Source of the DNA: Bacteroidota bacterium | GTDB lineage: Bacteria; Bacteroidota; Bacteroidia; Bacteroidales; Bacteroidaceae | Direction: 5' to 3' | NCBI GenBank assembly: GCA_023426145.1 | Contig: JAFABG010000023.1 | Location: forward strand, 1 to 60,716 | Length of the DNA: 60,716 nucleotides | Notes under the pieces: model-generated | Told to the model about the DNA's origin: nothing | What the model saw: only the letters and a program-made list of their open reading frames with translations | The model's database searches: none | In this document: positions 7,783-16,061 of the stretch, in pieces | Layout of the letters: each line of letters begins with the position of its first letter | Numbering within the stretch: the first letter of the stretch is position 1 | Program-made: the position numbers and the translations under genes

Positions 7783-10020
7783 TTATACTTTAAGAGGAAT
7801 ATCAATAATTGGTTGAAGTTGCTCTAATTGAGTAGCATACTTTCGAACCACTTGATCGTACAAATCATCTACTTTAGGGGCTTTTACTGTTATAACTAAA
7901 GCATATTGTAATTCTTGACCTCTTGAATCATCGTGTCCTTCAGATCGTGCATTATAATGAATATCAAATACTGGACTACTAAGGCTTTTCCCTAGAAAAG
8001 TATTTTCTGCATGAATACAGTTTTCCCATTTCCAAGAATCTTTCCTCAATTCATCTTCAGTTTGGAATAGTTTTTGAGATGTGCCAAAAAATGGTTTAGT
8101 TACCGCATGAAGTGGTTCTGGCTCTCCCACTCGAACTTTCCTTTTTCGACTTCTATGAGGTCGAAAAGTTACTTCTAATCCGCTTTTTGTATAATTATCT
8201 GGATGATGTGGATCAATAGTCGTTACATAGCACAATGTAGCTTTTATTGAAACTTTTCCTGTCAAAACTTCATTAGGAAGAGGAATTGGAGCTCGCAAAA
8301 ATTTAGATGCAGAAATACGCCCTTGAAAAACAACACGCATAACATGATCGTCACATATGACAATATCATCAAGATTTCTAGCAACTCGCCCCCACCCAAC
8401 TTCAAAATTAGGAATATCAGTGTTTTCCGCACAATGTACTAATAACGCTCTAATAGCCAATGAATTTAAAGATAAGCCAAAATGTGCTCTAATTCCAGCA
8501 CCTAAGCGTAAAACGCTAGGAGCAGAAAAACTTGTTCCTCCAGTGGCAAACAAACGCCCGCCATCTTGATAATCAAGAGTTAGAAAAGGACAAGTTGCAG
8601 AACCTCCAAAGTCAACTAAATCAGGCTTAATTAAACCAGGACTACGTCCGGGTCCAACAGAACTGTAACTAGCTCTATGCCAATCATTATCCGGTACGTC
8701 GCAAGCCCCTATTCCTAAAGCGTTTACACAATCGGAAGGAACTTGTATTCTATTTGCATTTATCGTTGGATCTGCTTCGCCATCATTCCCTACAGCAATT
8801 GTTGCCAGTGTTAAACCTTTTGCAAAAAAATCATCAAGCACTGCAGTCCAAGCATGTACCTCATCATCATCAATAGGCAAACAAGGTCCTAAACTAAGAT
8901 TTATGAAATCATATTTATTCGTTGAAAGAACATTATTTATTCTTTCTAACACTTCATATAATTCATATGGATTTTGTCCCGGAGAGTTATCTAAAACTCG
9001 ATAATGATCAACATATGAATAAGGTCGAGGTAGAGGTCTTTTAGGATCAATATGTCCAAATAAAAACGCAGACGTAACAGACACTCCATGCTCTAATAAA
9101 TCAGGTTCTGATGCTTCTACTCCATCAATATTAATGGGGGTGGCCCATTTACATATGGGATGATCGTGAGGTATTCCTCCATCAAATATTGCAGTTTTTA
9201 TATTAGCATCAATGGGTGTGGCATCAGGTAAGTCAACAGAAGAATTACTCATTATTGAACGCACTGTAGGGCGTAATAAGCGAAGTGTAGGCATAGCTCT
9301 CAATATTCTAACAAGACTAAAACGAGCAATATATTTTACTAAGTCCGCAGGTGCTTCTAATTCAATAAAACATAATCCACCCGCATAAAAGCGTTTTTGA
9401 AAAGATGCATTTATTCCTTTGCGATTAAGATATAACCTAAATAAATTTAAATAACGTGCTTCTGCCATTTCCTCATTCAAGTGCAACACAACTTCATAAA
9501 GAATCGTCTGTTCTCTTGAATCTATGCTTTTTATCTTTGTATCAGATTCTGGAAAATTCAATTCCTCTATTTCAACAATTTGTTTATCTCTAGAAGTGGT
9601 TTCATTCCAACTAGATAAATCTCTAGACCACTTTTTGAATGCTAACCGTTTCCCTTTTACAAACAATTCTGTCGTTACTGTTTGAACAGGCTCTCGTTCT
9701 TTACTCTTTTTTTCAGGAGTGATAGTTCGTGAACGACTTCCCACAACATCTAAACCTACAGAACGCAAAAGTTCTCTAGGGTAGTAAGATTTTGCTAAAT
9801 ACTCTGGGTTTAAAGTCATTGCAGCAACGATCAAATCATCAGGGCACGCATCGTCAGGTATGTGCTCAATTTCTTCTACGATTTTATCTAACATTGGCTG
9901 AAGTCTTTTCTTCGCCTCTGAAAACGTATAAGGAGAAACTTTCTCACCTCCCCCCGATGTAATTCGAACATCTTCTGTTAAACGTTCTCCTTTCCCCAAT
10001 AAAAAATTTTTTTTGGCCAT
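7783..10020 (-). CDS. IetS-like subtilisin-family (S8) serine protease
   Basis: A 745-residue S8 peptidase with no signal peptide, so probably cytoplasmic. The catalytic set is intact: Asp280 in AIFDGGI, His311 in EHGVSVTSA, oxyanion-hole Asn412 in AVGNDGEA, and nucleophile Ser497 in GGTSFSAPS. Residues about 170-250 alternate predicted strand-helix-strand-helix-strand, like an I9-type propeptide, which may keep the protease inactive until needed. The N-terminal 170 and C-terminal 200 residues are not recognised. It starts 11 bases after the AAA+ ATPase gene on the same strand. This pair matches the IetAS architecture, known as a plasmid toxin-antitoxin pair and later listed as an anti-phage system. 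Target and trigger are unknown. Confidence 0.85.
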   Translation of the reverse strand: MAKKNFLLGKGERLTEDVRITSGGGEKVSPYTFSEAKKRLQPMLDKIVEEIEHIPDDACPDDLIVAAMTLNPEYLAKSYYPRELLRSVGLDVVGSRSRTITPEKKSKEREPVQTVTTELFVKGKRLAFKKWSRDLSSWNETTSRDKQIVEIEELNFPESDTKIKSIDSREQTILYEVVLHLNEEMAEARYLNLFRLYLNRKGINASFQKRFYAGGLCFIELEAPADLVKYIARFSLVRILRAMPTLRLLRPTVRSIMSNSSVDLPDATPIDANIKTAIFDGGIPHDHPICKWATPINIDGVEASEPDLLEHGVSVTSAFLFGHIDPKRPLPRPYSYVDHYRVLDNSPGQNPYELYEVLERINNVLSTNKYDFINLSLGPCLPIDDDEVHAWTAVLDDFFAKGLTLATIAVGNDGEADPTINANRIQVPSDCVNALGIGACDVPDNDWHRASYSSVGPGRSPGLIKPDLVDFGGSATCPFLTLDYQDGGRLFATGGTSFSAPSVLRLGAGIRAHFGLSLNSLAIRALLVHCAENTDIPNFEVGWGRVARNLDDIVICDDHVMRVVFQGRISASKFLRAPIPLPNEVLTGKVSIKATLCYVTTIDPHHPDNYTKSGLEVTFRPHRSRKRKVRVGEPEPLHAVTKPFFGTSQKLFQTEDELRKDSWKWENCIHAENTFLGKSLSSPVFDIHYNARSEGHDDSRGQELQYALVITVKAPKVDDLYDQVVRKYATQLEQLQPIIDIPLKV

Positions 10021-10031
10021 ATCATTCTATT

Positions 10032-11132
10032 TTAATATTTATTTAGGCTCTTACGTATTGTATCTCTAGCTACCCCAGTTATTTCTTGAGCCTGACGTTG
10101 AGAAACTATTTTTTCGTTAACCAATGTACAAGCTAATTTAATTTTCTCTTCACGATTTAGTTTTTCATTCACTGCCAGCAAATCTTTTAATTTATCTTCT
10201 AATAAGACATTATTAATAGCAGCAGACTTCCTTGCTAATATGATTAATCTTTCGATATCACTAAACGATCTTCCCAAAAAGGATTTCGATAGAACTTTAC
10301 ACCAAATTTGGGGATTCTTTATTTCTTCTTTTAGAAGAATGTGGATAAACTCTTCTATTTGAATTTCTGTCGGATTTTGAAATTCTGAAACAATTTCAAA
10401 TCGTCTCCATATCGCAGGATCTAAAAGACTTGGGTGATTAGTTGCAGCTATTAATAATCCTGATGATGGCCAGTCGTCAATTTCCTGCAATAGGACTGTT
10501 ACAAGACGCTTTAACTCACCTATTTCGCTACTATCATCACGTCTTTTTGCTATAGCATCTAATTCATCAAGAAGTAAGATACACTCTGTATTTTTCGCAT
10601 AGTCTAACACATATCTTATATTATTACCTGTCCGACCTAAAAAACTACTCATAACTGCAGCTAAATCTAGAACAAGAAGAGGTTTGTCTAATTTCTCTGC
10701 AAGCCATTTGGCAGCCATTGTTTTACCCACCCCCGGAGGGCCTGTAAACAATATTGATTTTGTTGGCAATAGGCCATGCTTCAATAATGACGCTGTATTT
10801 TTCCGTTCGGATAAGATTTGTTCGAGAGATTCTCGTATTTTAGAAGATAACACAAGATCATGTTCTAATTGGTTTTTCTCTACTCTTAGAAGTTGTAAAC
10901 GAGAGTCCAAATCTACAGGCAAGGGAGATTCAAATTGTTTACGGAGAGGAACAGCACTATTAGGGGATTCTTGTAATAAAGCAATCAATGCATCTGTAAA
11001 TTCCGGATAAGAATCTCTGAATTTTTTAGAAGCACGATGTAAAATCAGCTGAATATCTTGTTTTCTGCCCGTTAAAGCAACACGAGCTAATTGCAAGAAT
11101 TCCGACGGTAATTCATTTATTTTTGAATTCAT
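10032..11132 (-). CDS. IetA-like AAA+ ATPase
   Basis: A 366-residue classical AAA+ ATPase. Visible motifs are Walker A GPPGVGKT (131-138), Walker B ILLLDELDA (185-193), sensor-1 Asn232 in ATNHPSLLDPA, and the RRF arginine-finger site (243-244). The N-terminal ~100 residues are helical and unrecognised. The last ~28 residues (SQRQAQEITGVARDTIRKSL) resemble a small helix-turn-helix, which might bind DNA for autoregulation or contact the protease. It is the first gene of the two-gene operon with the subtilase. In IetAS-type systems the ATPase controls the protease; whether it senses phage here is inference. Confidence 0.87.
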   Translation of the reverse strand: MNSKINELPSEFLQLARVALTGRKQDIQLILHRASKKFRDSYPEFTDALIALLQESPNSAVPLRKQFESPLPVDLDSRLQLLRVEKNQLEHDLVLSSKIRESLEQILSERKNTASLLKHGLLPTKSILFTGPPGVGKTMAAKWLAEKLDKPLLVLDLAAVMSSFLGRTGNNIRYVLDYAKNTECILLLDELDAIAKRRDDSSEIGELKRLVTVLLQEIDDWPSSGLLIAATNHPSLLDPAIWRRFEIVSEFQNPTEIQIEEFIHILLKEEIKNPQIWCKVLSKSFLGRSFSDIERLIILARKSAAINNVLLEDKLKDLLAVNEKLNREEKIKLACTLVNEKIVSQRQAQEITGVARDTIRKSLNKY

Positions 11133-11738
11133 AAATTTATTTTGCTTATAATGGTATATTTACACAAATCAATCAATCTATTCTTCCACAAAGATACAAA
11201 ATCATTAATAATAAGCAATATATAAATGGACTAATTTTAATTTATTTTTTATTTACTATTCCATTACAGTGCACTACTACCTAATAATAAGGGGTTTATA
11301 GTAGATTTACAAATGGTCAAATTTCAATATGCGCTTTTTACAAAGGCTATTGCAAGTGCTATTCAAAAAACGAGTAACAAATGAGAGTACAGAGTATGAT
11401 ATCTTGCAGAAAATCAACTTCGCATTTGCAAAGTATCATTGAGATAGTTATCTTTACTTCAGTATTCTCCGTGAGCAAACTACCGCAAAAGCACATAGAA
11501 AATCAGTGGGTTAAATCATGGGATATGCTTGAAACTAATAATATAAAATTTTAAATATCAGCGTGGTAACTCTGCAAGGAGAATTCCAGATGAGATATAA
11601 ACAATGAAATATTTGAATAAATAATCGTTCTTACTAGCAAGCAAAACGATAAAACATAATCGTCTGCTAAATCATGTGGATTTCCAATTAGAAGAAACCA
11701 TAAAACGTTGATAATCAACGAAGAGAAAATAATATTTC
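11133..11738. other. Non-coding stretch inside the island
   Basis: About 600 AT-rich bases upstream of the IetA-like gene with stop codons throughout. Apart from the promoter near 11189-11218 I recognise nothing here. It ends at the right copy of the direct repeat. Short open frames across it look random. Confidence 0.5.
11189..11218 (-). promoter_or_regulatory. Promoter for the IetAS-like operon
   Basis: Read on the minus strand, TTG (complement of 11216-11218), a 19-base spacer and TATCTTTG (complement of 11189-11196) match the Bacteroides consensus. The -7 box lies 57 bases upstream of the ATPase start codon. Confidence 0.55.
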
Positions 11739-11777
11739 TTTTTATTTGTGGAATATTAAGACTGTTCGGTATCAAAC
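11739..11777. repeat. Right direct repeat bracketing the IetAS-like island
   Basis: Second copy of the repeat at 7700-7738, in the same orientation and about 4.04 kb away. The degenerate AlbA_2-type gene begins immediately after it, so the repeat separates the IetAS-like module from older debris. Confidence 0.7.
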
Positions 11778-11783
11778 TCTCAA

Positions 11784-12362
11784 AAGCTCCGTACCGTTGA
11801 AGAAATGCGTAGCTTCTTTCAGAAATGCAACAAGATATTCTTTGACCACATTCCTTGCTCATGGTTCAACATCTACACGGATGCAGACTAACGAGCCATA
11901 AAAGATTTTCGTACAGAAGCACAGTTAAGTCCGTCTACTGCCGATAAACAGATATTTGAAAATCTGAAACTATTTACAGATAAAGGTGTAGCCAAAAACG
12001 GTGCTGCCATGTTCTTTGGAAAAGAACCCGAACGAAAGTTTTCGCACGCAATTACAAGATGTGTTCTTTTTAAGGGTACGACTAAAGTATATATTATAGA
12101 TGATAAGTCTTTTTTTACGGTAGTGTTCAAACGTCAGGCAAAGAACTATGCCACAGATGGCATAGTAAATGACATAGTAAATGAGAGCGAACAAGTGATT
12201 TTAGATTTGCTTAAAAAGAAACCGGGATTAAACGCCTCGGAAATAGCTGAAAGCATTTCTAAAAGCTGGAGAACTACCATGCGCTATTTAAAATCATTGA
12301 ATGAAAAAGAACTGATAGAATTTAGGGGAGCACCTAAAACGGGAGGATATTATTTGAAATAG
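11784..12362 (+). pseudogene. Degenerate AlbA_2/Schlafen-type ATP-binding protein gene
   Basis: One reading frame across this stretch gives KLRTVEEMRSFFQKCNKIFF, then an in-frame TAA at 11889, then RAIKDFRTEAQLSPSTADKQ and LFTDKGVAKNGAAMFFGKEP. This order is typical of putative ATP-dependent helicase or transcriptional regulator proteins with an AlbA_2 DNA-binding domain. After residues reading IIDDKSF the frame jumps directly to TVVFKRQ and a C-terminal winged helix (SEIAESISKSWRTTMRYLKSL). The ~200 residues expected between these parts are missing, so there is an internal deletion as well as the stop; the 5' end is also absent. The 117-residue open part beginning at 12009 could still be translated. 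IS66 is inserted 11 bases after its stop. Confidence 0.75.
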
Positions 12363-12426
12363 TCAAATTAACCGTAAGCCTTCGGTAAACTCCGTTTATT
12401 AATATAATGAATTGTCCCGTATCTTT

Positions 12427-12795
12427 ATGGCTAAAAAGATTATGGTATATTGGACATTAGACTATTTTAGAATTCTCTATAGCGAATATCTAAAAGCTAA
12501 CATTAGTGTGCGTGATTTCTGCCAGGAACAAGGTATAAGTGAAAATCGATTTTATTATTGGACCAAGAAGCTTAAATGTAATGCCGTTGCTAATATCGAA
12601 CAGCCTAAAAGCTTTATTCCAATAAGTTCTGAAGCTGTAAGCTGTCTTGCTACTGCTATCCAATCAAAGCAAGAAAAAGTTATTAGAGCAAAACCTTCTG
12701 AAATAAAGATTGTTTACCCAAACGGAGTTGTATTACAGCTAGAGTCTGATGGTGATTTAGAGATCCTTCGACAACTTATCAACTTAAACTCCTAG
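12427..12795 (+). CDS. tnpA: IS66 accessory protein TnpA-like
   Basis: First gene of the IS66 element. About 122 residues with a helix-turn-helix-like N-terminal half (VRDFCQEQGISENRFYYWTK), the form of the small IS66 protein thought to help transposition by binding DNA. The ATG at 12427 is preferred; an upstream in-frame ATG at 12412 is possible. It ends 4 bases before tnpB, consistent with translational coupling. Confidence 0.87.
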   Translation: MAKKIMVYWTLDYFRILYSEYLKANISVRDFCQEQGISENRFYYWTKKLKCNAVANIEQPKSFIPISSEAVSCLATAIQSKQEKVIRAKPSEIKIVYPNGVVLQLESDGDLEILRQLINLNS

Positions 12796-12799
12796 CCTC

Positions 12800-13174
12800 A
12801 TGTTTAGCCTTACTTCTTCAGATAAGTTTTACTTATATCCATATCCTACAGATATGCGCAAGAGTTTCTATACATTAAGTGGCATCGTGACTAACCAAAT
12901 GGGTAAAGATGTGCAGGATGGCGATGCTTTTATTTTTATAAACAAACCCTGTACTGCCATGAAAATACTCCACATGGAATACGGTGGATTGGTCATTTAT
13001 CATATGAGGTTATCACAAGGACAATTCTGTCTCCCTGAAATAGATTTTCAGGAAGGTAAAACCGTCTCACATGAGACCCTATGGAGCGATTTAGTTTTAA
13101 TGGTGCAAGGTATAGATACACAACAAGTAAAGCATCGTAAAAGATGGATTCCTTCTACAAAAAGCAACGTTTAA
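12800..13174 (+). CDS. tnpB: IS66 accessory protein TnpB
   Basis: Second IS66 gene, 124 residues, the normal size for this protein. The N-terminal FYLYPYPTDMRKSFYTLSG block and the central GDAFIFINK block are the hallmarks of IS66 Orf2 (TnpB, PF05717). It is required with TnpA and TnpC for IS66 movement in studied relatives, though its activity is unknown. Confidence 0.93.
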   Translation: MFSLTSSDKFYLYPYPTDMRKSFYTLSGIVTNQMGKDVQDGDAFIFINKPCTAMKILHMEYGGLVIYHMRLSQGQFCLPEIDFQEGKTVSHETLWSDLVLMVQGIDTQQVKHRKRWIPSTKSNV

Positions 13175-13253
13175 AATAATAAAAAAAAGTCTTATATAAA
13201 TGTGGCTATCTCACCCATTCTTTGTATATTTATATCATAATAAAGAACAGGAA

Positions 13254-14921
13254 ATGCCCGACAGAACTATTGATAAAGATGAGCTGATTCGCCAATTAAT
13301 GGCAGACAGAGACCGATTGTTTAGAGAGAACTCTCGGTTAAGAGTTGCTATAAACACTGATCCCGAAAGTGTAAAACAAGACCATAAGGAACAGTTAGAA
13401 GCAAAAGATATTATTATCAATAAGACAGAAGAGCTACTTGAGAAAAAAGATACCCGTATTGCTCAGTTAGAAAAGCAAGTGGCTTACTTGAAACGCCAAT
13501 TATACGGTGGCAAAGCAGAACGATACATCAACCCCGATCCGGATGCACGCCAGTTGGAACTTTTTGAAGGTCTTCCTTTATTGCCCGGCGAAAAAGAGGC
13601 GGCGATAAAAGCTGAAGAGGAGATTAAAGTCGCAAAAGAGCACCGAATTAAACGTATGGAAAAAGAAAAAGGTGCTCCTGTACGCAAATCTCTCCCAGAA
13701 GAGCTGGAACGTAAGTTTGAACACGTATATCCTGAAGGATACAATCCGGAAGAATGGGATTTATTAGATGAAGAAAACCCACTATATACGGAAGTGTTGA
13801 TGAAGGAGCCTACTAAGTTTTACGTACTTCGTACCTATAGGCATAAAGCCATCCGCAAATCAGACCGTACAATAGTCACAGCCGATTGCCCTGTTAAACC
13901 AATCGCAAAGAGCTACGCTTCCGCATCCTTACTTGCAGATCTAATGATCGATAAATACGTTGACCACATCCCATTCTATAGACAGCAGAAACAGTTTGAA
14001 CGGCTAGGCATGAAAATACCGCTGCCAACCATACTCGGATGGTTCCAGGATGTAAGCGATCTTCTCATGCCACTACACTTCCGATTATGGGAATTAATGA
14101 AAGGAACGGATTATTTACAATGTGACGAAACCACACTCCCTATAGTACGCAATGATAAACACAAGACAGTGAAAGGATACATCTGGCTTGTGCGAGACCC
14201 CATGTCCGGCCGCCAGTATTTCTATTGGGACAAAGGTTCCAGAAGTGGAGAGGTCGTACTCAAGCTTTTCCATGGATATCAAGGCGCCTTACAAACAGAC
14301 GGTTATGAGCGATATGAGTTGTTGGACGAAAAGAAAGGAGTTATTTTATTATCATGTTGGGCACATGCAAGAAGAAAATTTTCAGAGGCTCTCAAAAATG
14401 ATAAGGGGCGAGCAGAAAGTGCCTTGGAGCAAATCCAACTTCTCTATGAGGTTGAACGACAAATAAAAGAACAGGAGTTGTCATTTGAAGATGCAGTTGT
14501 GCTTAGGAAACGTCTTGCTTATCCGATAATGGTTAGATTTGAAAAATGGCTCGTAGTGGAACATGCAAAAGTTATTAAAGGTAGCCCTATCGAAAAAGCA
14601 ATCCTGTATACTTATAAGCGTTTCAATAAACTATCACGCTATCATCTGGATGGAAGATATAATATTGATAATAATGGAATTGAAAATGCAGTAAGGCCGG
14701 TAGCCATAGGTAGGAAGAACTACTTATTTTGTCAGAATGATGATACAGCGGAAAGTACCGCTATTATTTATAGCTTTATGGGCTGCTGTAAAGCTAGTGG
14801 TGTAGACTTCCGCAGCTGGATCATTTATTTTCTAGAGCACGTCCATGATTACGACACAGATTATACGATGGATATAGCGGAGTTGTTACCTGACAGATTA
14901 AAATCAGCAGGAATACTTTGA
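13254..14921 (+). CDS. tnpC: IS66-family transposase TnpC
   Basis: The DDE transposase of the element. The ATG at 13254 (after an AGGAA-like site) is preferred over one at 13200. Residues about 20-85 form a coiled-coil-like leader, then comes the zinc-binding or linker region, then the DDE domain with CDETTLPI and QTDGYERY carrying likely acidic residues and the SCWAHARRKF block. The NNGIENAVRPVAIGRKNYLF stretch supplies the C-terminal Glu. About 555 residues, full length, no frameshift. Confidence 0.94.
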   Translation: MPDRTIDKDELIRQLMADRDRLFRENSRLRVAINTDPESVKQDHKEQLEAKDIIINKTEELLEKKDTRIAQLEKQVAYLKRQLYGGKAERYINPDPDARQLELFEGLPLLPGEKEAAIKAEEEIKVAKEHRIKRMEKEKGAPVRKSLPEELERKFEHVYPEGYNPEEWDLLDEENPLYTEVLMKEPTKFYVLRTYRHKAIRKSDRTIVTADCPVKPIAKSYASASLLADLMIDKYVDHIPFYRQQKQFERLGMKIPLPTILGWFQDVSDLLMPLHFRLWELMKGTDYLQCDETTLPIVRNDKHKTVKGYIWLVRDPMSGRQYFYWDKGSRSGEVVLKLFHGYQGALQTDGYERYELLDEKKGVILLSCWAHARRKFSEALKNDKGRAESALEQIQLLYEVERQIKEQELSFEDAVVLRKRLAYPIMVRFEKWLVVEHAKVIKGSPIEKAILYTYKRFNKLSRYHLDGRYNIDNNGIENAVRPVAIGRKNYLFCQNDDTAESTAIIYSFMGCCKASGVDFRSWIIYFLEHVHDYDTDYTMDIAELLPDRLKSAGIL

Positions 14922-14983
14922 AATCCTTGAGAACATTGAAAACCATGAAATCTGTCAGATCATCGAAAACAATGAAATAATAG

Positions 14984-15025
14984 AAAACCTTGAGACAAAA
15001 TTGTTAAGTTGAATCTCAAGGTTTT
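14984..15025 (+). terminator. Terminator after IS66 tnpC
   Basis: A 12-bp perfect stem (AAAACCTTGAGA at 14984 with TCTCAAGGTTTT at 15014) around an 18-base loop, ending in TTTT, inside the right end of IS66. Confidence 0.65.
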
Positions 15026-15069
15026 ATTAGATCTATAGTACGGAGTTTACCGAAGGCTTACAATTAACC

Positions 15070-15632
15070 TCTATCTTCACAGTGATGATAACCGAACTGA
15101 ATAAGAGAAATTAGCTAGATTTTTCAACGTATCTGGCCTAACAAACATACTCCGATTTTTCCACGGCTAAAACACGAGTTTACGCGACGCAGAGAAACTG
15201 TTTATTTTTTCATCCTTCCGCAAAAGGGAATCAATCAGACCGTAACCAATGACTATCAAGTAGTTAGTACTCATTCCTCTATCCATTCTCAGGCACCAAA
15301 CAGCAAGCTCCGGAAGGAGAAAGTGACAAAGTGACAAAAGTGCCATATAGTACTACGGAATTGAACAACTACACCGAAGAAGCTTATTGCGACCGCGAAG
15401 AATATCAAAAAGAGAAAACTACTTTTAAAGAAAGTGTGTACACCCATCTGCTCAATCTTTTGAACAATGACGTGCTCAATAATACCAACGAGCTAGAAAG
15501 AAATATGTCTTTCCTCCCATCGGTATAATCCTTTCGGGTATCCGTAAGTACGAAACCCAAGTCACAAACACGGAAATATACAATAAGTAGGAAGATCTTC
15601 CCAACATGTTCAAAAACGAAGAAGCAATTCTC
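15070..15632. other. Gene debris between the two insertion sequences
   Basis: Short plus-strand open pieces appear here, for example a 65-codon stretch at 15331-15528 and another reading LSGIRKYETQVTNTEIYNK near 15530-15590. Both look like protein-coding fragments with stops and frame breaks between them. I do not recognise the parent gene. Similar fragments continue on the far side of the ISAon1-type element (17035-17320). Confidence 0.45.
15320..15350 (+). repeat. Inverted repeat, left arm (partner 17161-17190)
   Basis: AAAGTGACAAAGTGACAAAA and the following GTGCCATATAG are matched on the opposite strand at 17161-17190 with a single-base length difference. The arms enclose the ISAon1-type element asymmetrically, so they are not its ends. 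Confidence 0.75.
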
Positions 15633-15686
15633 GGCTCAGCGGAAGATTCATGGGGGAGTAAGATAAATAATAATTAAATTTGCACT

Positions 15687-16061
15687 ATGGATTTACTAAG
15701 ACAAATGGTAGGCTTGATGTTGCCTTCCTCAATGCTGGATTATTTTGAGATAGTTAAGATAGAGCAAAGTAATGCCTTGATAGAAATATCTTTGGACGAG
15801 ATATACTATGAGGCATATATAAATGATAAGACCATAGAAAGCAAGGGCTTCATGCCTGCAACCACCATCACAGATTTTCCTATCCGTGATCATAAGTTGT
15901 TGCTTCACATTCGTCGTCGCCGTTGGATCAACCTTAAGGACAACGTTAGTTTCTGTCGGCCAATAAGTTTGATTGCAGAAGGCACGCGTTACTCCAAGGA
16001 GTTCGCGACTTTTTTAAAAGGTACGTATGGAGAATTCCCCAGTGACCTGCCGTACGCTTGA
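15687..16061 (+). CDS. ISAon1-family transposase N-terminal region protein
   Basis: 124 residues beginning MDLLRQMVGLMLPSSMLDYF, the usual short upstream ORF of ISAon1-type elements, carrying the N-terminal helical and zinc-ribbon-like part of the transposase. Its last 35 bases overlap the main transposase ORF in another frame. The second ORF is in the +1 frame relative to this one and has its own ATG, so coupled re-initiation is more likely than a -1 frameshift, despite the T6A4 run just upstream of the overlap. Confidence 0.85.
   Translation: MDLLRQMVGLMLPSSMLDYFEIVKIEQSNALIEISLDEIYYEAYINDKTIESKGFMPATTITDFPIRDHKLLLHIRRRRWINLKDNVSFCRPISLIAEGTRYSKEFATFLKGTYGEFPSDLPYA

Larger units (their letters stand above)
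12374..15061 (+). mobile_element. Complete IS66-family insertion sequence
   Basis: A 2688-bp element with perfect 22-bp terminal inverted repeats: the left end (12374-12395) begins GTAAGCCTTCGGTAAACTCC and the right end (15040-15061) is its exact complement. It is flanked on both sides by AATTAACC (12366-12373 and 15062-15069), an 8-bp target duplication as expected for IS66. Inside are the three standard genes, tnpA-like, tnpB and tnpC, all open, so the element looks recent and possibly active. Confidence 0.95.

Noticed and set aside
7575..7805. 76-codon minus-strand open frame across tRNA-Phe
   Set aside because: It covers the tRNA, its terminator and the direct repeat; it is an accidental frame.
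11551..12194. Minus-strand open frames of 74-103 codons in the debris zone
   Set aside because: The plus strand of part of this region encodes the recognisable AlbA_2-type remnant, and the minus-strand translations show no family features or sensible starts.
16007..16020. Classical -1 programmed frameshift site in the ISAon1-type transposase
   Set aside because: The T6A4 run is suggestive, but the second ORF is in the +1 frame and has a stop at 16015, so a -1 slip would not connect the two ORFs.
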